Shown here piece after piece: positions 5,067 through 8,435 of a stretch of DNA of 8,435 nt (positions are counted from its first letter, which is position 1; every line of letters begins with the position of its first letter). The stretch comes from Candidatus Gastranaerophilales bacterium (GTDB lineage Bacteria; Cyanobacteriota; Vampirovibrionia; Gastranaerophilales; JAILCC01): positions 1 through 8,435 of the forward strand of contig JAKSUS010000045.1 in NCBI GenBank assembly GCA_024408745.1, read 5' to 3'. Both the position numbers and the translations under genes were made by a program. The notes beneath the pieces were generated by a model. That model did not search any database. It saw only the letters and a program-made list of their open reading frames with translations, and was not told the DNA's origin.

Positions 5067-5579
5067 ATGACAAAAAAAATTATAATTATTTCAGGTAAAC
5101 AATTTTCAGGAAAAGATACTTTAGCAAAATTCATGTTAGAAGTTTTACCTGATTTTAAAAGAATCGGCATCGGGGATGCAATAAAATTAGAATACGGAAA
5201 AAGAAAAAATCTTACCTTTGAAGAAATCGAAAAAGATAAACATTTATACAGAGTAGACCTGATTGAACTCGGCAACTGGGGGAGAAGCCAGGATGCTGAT
5301 TTTTGGTTAAAACAACTAATCGAAAGAGATGAAAATATTATTGTTCCGGATATAAGAGTCCCTCATGAATTGGAACTTTTTAAATCTCATGGTGCCATCG
5401 CAATAAGAGTAGAAGCACCACGCGATAACAGAGCTTTAAGAGGAACTTTGGCAAAAGAAAATGATCCGACAGAAACATTATTGGATAATGTTGAAAATTG
5501 GGATTACATTATCCAAAATGACGGAACATTAGAAGATTTAAAACAAAAAGCAATTATACTTGCTGAAAAATTAAAATAA
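5067..5579 (+). CDS. P-loop kinase, deoxynucleoside monophosphate kinase / phosphomevalonate kinase-like
   Basis: A 170-residue soluble P-loop kinase with Walker A GKQFSGKDT (10-18). The order of later blocks fits both the phage T4 gp1-type dNMP kinases and animal-type phosphomevalonate kinase: DAIKLEYGKRKNLTFEEI, YRVDLIELGNWGRSQDADFW, a strand ending IIVPDIRVPHELELF, RVEAPRDNRALRG with the lid arginines, and NDPTETLLDN before WDYIIQNDGTLEDL. Substrate cannot be told from sequence; a nucleotide kinase is the default for short bacterial members. AAAGGA (about 5056-5061) overlaps the upstream stop region and lies about 6 nt before ATG, so it is probably translated from the DUF262 transcript. 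An intrinsic terminator follows at 5660-5702. Pairing with a DUF262 gene suggests a role linked to nucleotides or modified DNA, an inference only. Confidence 0.75.
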   Translation: MTKKIIIISGKQFSGKDTLAKFMLEVLPDFKRIGIGDAIKLEYGKRKNLTFEEIEKDKHLYRVDLIELGNWGRSQDADFWLKQLIERDENIIVPDIRVPHELELFKSHGAIAIRVEAPRDNRALRGTLAKENDPTETLLDNVENWDYIIQNDGTLEDLKQKAIILAEKLK

Positions 5580-5659
5580 AATATACATTAATTTGCGGAT
5601 TTATTTTTCCCCAAAATAATGTATCCTGATAATACGATACGCACACATGCGTTATACTT

Positions 5660-5702
5660 AAATTGTCAGGTTAGAAGTGAGCCTGGCAATTTCTTTTTTT
5701 TT
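5660..5702 (+). terminator. Intrinsic terminator after the DUF262-kinase operon
   Basis: AAATTGTCAGGTT (5660-5672) pairs with AGCCTGGCAATTT (5680-5692), with two G-U wobbles in RNA, around a 7-nt loop. C and nine T follow (5694-5702). This is a textbook Rho-independent terminator. A smaller hairpin (ACGCA-CACA-TGCGT, 5639-5652) lies just upstream. The rest of the 5580-5852 gap holds only the next gene's promoter. Confidence 0.8.
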
Positions 5703-5754
5703 AATTTTATATGCGTATTTTGAATGATATTTAGAGAAAATTTCAAGAAAATAC

Positions 5755-5783
5755 TTAACAAAAATCAAAAAAAGTGTTAAAAT
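5755..5783 (+). promoter_or_regulatory. Promoter of the GAF-GGDEF-HD-GYP gene
   Basis: TTAACA (5755-5760) and TAAAAT (5778-5783), each 5 of 6 to consensus, are 17 bp apart. Transcription would start near 5790, giving a leader of about 60 nt with AAAGGA at 5839-5844. Confidence 0.55.
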
Positions 5784-5852
5784 AAGTTCATAAAGTAGCA
5801 AAAAAATGAAATTCCATGTTTTAATCCATTATCAAAATAAAGGATGTAAGGT

Positions 5853-7718
5853 TTGAACTATAACGATAGCGATACGGAAAACAGTATGCAACAGAAACAT
5901 ATGGAAAGCGGCATGGGACATGTCAGTCCTATAAGACCTTTCCCTATTAATAATGTTTCTTCAAATAAAACTCCCTCAAGAATGCCGGGAGGAATGGTTT
6001 CGCACAGTGGTTTTCAAAACGTTTTTTCAATCCAAAACAATGTTGATCCTTTAGACTTTCTTTATGATTTTTCTTCAATTGCAAAATCAAAAAGAAATAT
6101 GCAAGATGTTTATTATTTATTACATAATATCGCCGTTACACGCTTAGGACTTTCATATACTGCACTTGGTATTTTAAATTCACAATCAAATTGTATAAAC
6201 TTGCAGTTATTAGACAGAATCGGCAATTCATTTAACTCAAGAGCGCTACTTTCCAATACACAAAGCCCGATTGTAAGAGCTTTTATAGATAAAATCCCTC
6301 AAACCGTTTCTGATAGTGAATATCTAAAAATAGATTACATCCCAAAAGCAAAATCGCTTATTCTTCCTATGATTTATCAGGGAAATTGCTATGGAATTTT
6401 GATTTTAGGCTACAGCGAATTAACACAACAATGCAGCGATTTGTTGCAGATTTTAGGCGATTATATGGCACTTCATGTTGCATGTTCACAAATGAATGAA
6501 CTTTCAACATTGAACGGTGATACCGATATTTTAACAGGTTTGAAAACCCATAGAGCATTCCAAGAAATTTTATCTAAAGAAATCAAGCATGCAGAAAATA
6601 CTGATAAACCTATATCCGTTGTTATTTTTGATGTTAACAACATTTCGCAAATCAACAGAGAATTTGGGCACGCAAAAGGTGATGAAATCATTAAACTTGT
6701 TGCCGAAAAAATCAAACAAAATATCAGAAGTATTGACGTTGCGGGACGTTACGGCGGTGATGAAATCGGCTTAATTTTACCGGATACCGATAACTCAGAA
6801 GCAACATACATTACAGAATATCTGAATTATTCTCTGTCTTGTTGTCTTGTTGACGATGTAGGTTCAATAAAAGTCAGCGTCGGTATTGCTACCTATCCGA
6901 CATGCTCAAGAGAACAGGAAAAATTGTTAATCTTAGCAGAACAAGCAATGATAATTTCCAAGAATAAAGGTTATAAAAACGGTGTTTCAACCGCAGTTAA
7001 TGCTCAGGATATTAACTTCTGGAACGAAGCAGCGCTTGATTCATTCGCTTCAGTTATTGCGAAACGCCATTCCCAATTAGGCTTGAACTTTGAAGAAGAA
7101 CTTGTTGATAAATTCCATTCAGACAGTTTAAATTCAAATAACCATTTAATTGATGTTGTAACTTCTCTTGCCGGTGCAATTGATGCAAAAGATACTTACA
7201 CAAAAGGTCATTCAACTGCAGTTTCAAGATATTCTGAAGCATTGGCAAGAGCATTGAATCTTCCTGATGATGAAGTTGAACGCATTAAATTGGGAGCCTT
7301 GTTGCATGATGTCGGCAAAATCGGTATTCCTGAAAATGTTTTAGGCAGAACAACAAAACTTGCTGATGACGAATGGGAAATAATGAAACAACACCCCGTT
7401 ATTGGTGCTGAAAAAGTTTTGGCACCGGTTGCGGCTTTAAGAGATTTAATACCTATGGTTAAACACCACCACGAACATTGGGACGGTTCAGGTTATCCAA
7501 GCAATTTGAAAGGTGAAGAAATACCTCTTGCTGCAAGAATTGTTGCAGTAGCGGATACTTTCCACGCACTAATTAGTGACAGACCATACAGAAAAGGTTT
7601 GCCGATTGAAAAAGCTATTGAGATTTTGAGAATAGGCGCAGGTATTCAATGGGACGCAGAACTTGTCAGAAAGTTCATCGTTATTGCTCCGTCATTGATT
7701 ACAACTATTGAACATTAA
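5853..7718 (+). CDS. GAF-GGDEF-HD-GYP cyclic di-GMP signalling protein
   Basis: A 621-residue cytoplasmic protein: a polar, probably disordered start (1-60), a GAF-like sensor (about 65-212), GGDEF (about 220-375) and HD-GYP (about 430-615). GGDEF domains make c-di-GMP; HD-GYP domains hydrolyse it. By alignment to PleD, the key cyclase residues are present: Asp260, Asn268, Asp277 and the signature GGDEI (301-305), where only the last residue departs from GGDEF. The inhibitory RxxD site is Arg292/Asp295. HD-GYP residues are complete: His453, HDVGK (485-489), His514, HHEHWDGSGYP (539-549) and Asp568. No membrane segment or signal peptide is seen. The start is TTG, 8 nt after AAAGGA; the next in-frame ATG is codon 12, without such a site. 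It overlaps the convergent 184-residue gene by 4 nt. Whether synthesis or hydrolysis dominates cannot be told. Confidence 0.9.
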   Translation: MNYNDSDTENSMQQKHMESGMGHVSPIRPFPINNVSSNKTPSRMPGGMVSHSGFQNVFSIQNNVDPLDFLYDFSSIAKSKRNMQDVYYLLHNIAVTRLGLSYTALGILNSQSNCINLQLLDRIGNSFNSRALLSNTQSPIVRAFIDKIPQTVSDSEYLKIDYIPKAKSLILPMIYQGNCYGILILGYSELTQQCSDLLQILGDYMALHVACSQMNELSTLNGDTDILTGLKTHRAFQEILSKEIKHAENTDKPISVVIFDVNNISQINREFGHAKGDEIIKLVAEKIKQNIRSIDVAGRYGGDEIGLILPDTDNSEATYITEYLNYSLSCCLVDDVGSIKVSVGIATYPTCSREQEKLLILAEQAMIISKNKGYKNGVSTAVNAQDINFWNEAALDSFASVIAKRHSQLGLNFEEELVDKFHSDSLNSNNHLIDVVTSLAGAIDAKDTYTKGHSTAVSRYSEALARALNLPDDEVERIKLGALLHDVGKIGIPENVLGRTTKLADDEWEIMKQHPVIGAEKVLAPVAALRDLIPMVKHHHEHWDGSGYPSNLKGEEIPLAARIVAVADTFHALISDRPYRKGLPIEKAIEILRIGAGIQWDAELVRKFIVIAPSLITTIEH

Positions 7719-8269
7719 GCGAAGAAACTTTTTATTCCGTTCCATGCTGAACTTAATAAACCACATCCGCCTTTAAATAATTCTGAAGCGAGTCCAAATG
7801 TTTGAACTGTACCTGATGGTGTTGATAACATATCAATCAAGTTGTTTTTCAAACTGCCGCTTATAATTGTACCCCAAGAGGAACTATCATAAATATTTAA
7901 TGCCTCAGTTTTATCATAAGCTTGTCCGACTCTTGTATAGTATCCTGCCGGCATACCGCCCCAGCCAAATCCGCAACAACTACTAAAACCAAATATATTT
8001 CCCAAACCGCCACATTCAGATGCGATAGGTAATAAAGGTTGGCTTATACAAGAACATCCTGTAGTAACATTTGTTAATGAACCGATATCAATATTGCAAT
8101 CGCTACTACCTTTAATATTTACAGGCGTAGCATAAGGTACTACTGATGAACCAAAATCTTTACTCCAAGTCCAAGGACCAACTTTTTTACTTAAATTGTC
8201 ACTTCCGCCATTGCCATAATACAAATTTGTAAGCATCGTATCATGAACATTTAATACTCCGTTTGCCAT
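7715..8269 (-). CDS. Gly/Ser/Cys-rich protein of 184 residues, unknown family
   Basis: The start is well supported: AAGGAG lies 8 nt before ATG 8269. The protein is rich in Gly, Ser, Asn and aromatic residues. It has seven cysteines (58, 72, 74, 86, 98, 99, 169), including GCSC (71-74) and SSCCGFGWGG (96-105). There is no Sec signal peptide or clear transmembrane helix. The C-terminus (about 160-184) alternates hydrophobic and small residues and may form an amphipathic helix. The composition suggests a structural, surface or self-assembling protein, or a metal/disulfide-stabilised one, but nothing identifies it. It ends head-to-head with the HD-GYP gene, sharing stop-codon bases, with no terminator between. 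It might be a member of a lineage-specific family. Confidence 0.7.
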   Translation of the reverse strand: MANGVLNVHDTMLTNLYYGNGGSDNLSKKVGPWTWSKDFGSSVVPYATPVNIKGSSDCNIDIGSLTNVTTGCSCISQPLLPIASECGGLGNIFGFSSCCGFGWGGMPAGYYTRVGQAYDKTEALNIYDSSSWGTIISGSLKNNLIDMLSTPSGTVQTFGLASELFKGGCGLLSSAWNGIKSFFA

Positions 8270-8417
8270 GCTATAATCTCCTTCCGTTTCATGTAACTCT
8301 TATATTAATAAAAACAATTTATTAAAAAAAATTGCTTTCTCAAAAAAACATTGAAAATATGGGACTTTACGAGATTATAAGGCATGCCCTAATAAACAAT
8401 TAAATACAAAAAAGAGG

Positions 8418-8435
8418 TTCAATAAAATAATTGAA
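8418..8435 (-). terminator. Partial terminator hairpin of a minus-strand gene beyond the window
   Basis: TTCAAT and ATTGAA (8418-8423, 8430-8435) pair around six bases, ending exactly at the window edge. On the minus strand the arm continues into ACC and then TCTTTTTT (8411-8418 region), the order expected for an intrinsic terminator. The outer GG-CC pairs would need bases beyond 8435. The 8270-8417 stretch holds only the ribosome binding site and upstream region of the 184-residue gene. Confidence 0.35.

Noticed and set aside
5033..5275. Minus-strand 80-codon frame across the DUF262-kinase junction
   Set aside because: Antisense to two supported genes and without its own signals.
5660..5692. 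Resemblance of TCAGG...GAAG...AGCC to the SRP RNA core
   Set aside because: The symmetric internal loop and GNAR tetraloop order are absent; stem plus T-run fits a terminator.
5619..5723. 34-codon frame starting ATGTATCCTGAT
   Set aside because: No ribosome binding site, and it reads straight through the terminator hairpin and T-tract.
6367..7254. Frames inside the GGDEF-HD-GYP gene on both strands
   Set aside because: Shadows; the main frame carries continuous catalytic motifs.
8411..8435. AAAGAGG as a ribosome binding site for a plus-strand gene starting at the right edge
   Set aside because: The only nearby start is TTG at about 14 nt, too far; the bases fit a minus-strand terminator better.

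Overview
This is an AT-rich bacterial window using the standard code, with TGG for Trp and ATG, TTG and possibly GTG starts. Nothing fixes the taxonomy. The low GC, the short intergenic gaps and a GAF-GGDEF-HD-GYP signalling protein would fit a gut Melainabacteria/Gastranaerophilales-type genome or a clostridial one, but that is a guess. I see no rRNA, tRNA, CRISPR array or intact insertion sequence.

Left part (1-2460): a secreted protein gene runs off the left edge on the minus strand. Next comes a 99-residue minus-strand gene that is divergent from a WYL-family transcription regulator (950-1918, plus). Facing the regulator from the other side is a translationally coupled pair of small minus-strand genes (53 and 85 residues). 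The 99-residue gene and the small pair are preceded by the same 38-bp element (838-875 and 2422-2459, 32/38 identical). It reads as a minus-strand promoter containing an imperfect palindrome. The simplest reading is one co-regulated set, possibly controlled by the WYL protein encoded between the copies.

Middle (2460-5850): two very small plus-strand genes with strong ribosome binding sites (46 and 33 residues) lead into the minus-strand tRNA t6A-cyclising enzyme TcdA. A roughly 145-bp imperfect inverted repeat resembling a MITE separates tcdA from a two-gene operon. That operon holds a short DUF262 (GmrS-like) protein without the usual C-terminal HNH nuclease, followed 10 bp later by a P-loop kinase of the deoxynucleoside monophosphate kinase/phosphomevalonate kinase type. 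A clear intrinsic terminator closes it.

Right part (5850-8435): a well-formed promoter and ribosome binding site drive a TTG-started 621-residue GAF-GGDEF-HD-GYP protein. Both its c-di-GMP synthase and hydrolase motifs look intact. It converges, with a 4-nt stop-codon overlap, on a minus-strand gene for an unrecognised Gly/Ser/Cys-rich 184-residue protein. The last bases look like half of a terminator for a minus-strand gene beyond the window.

The best candidates for something new are the DUF262-kinase pair, the WYL-centred small-gene set with its duplicated promoter/operator, and the orphan Cys/Gly-rich protein.
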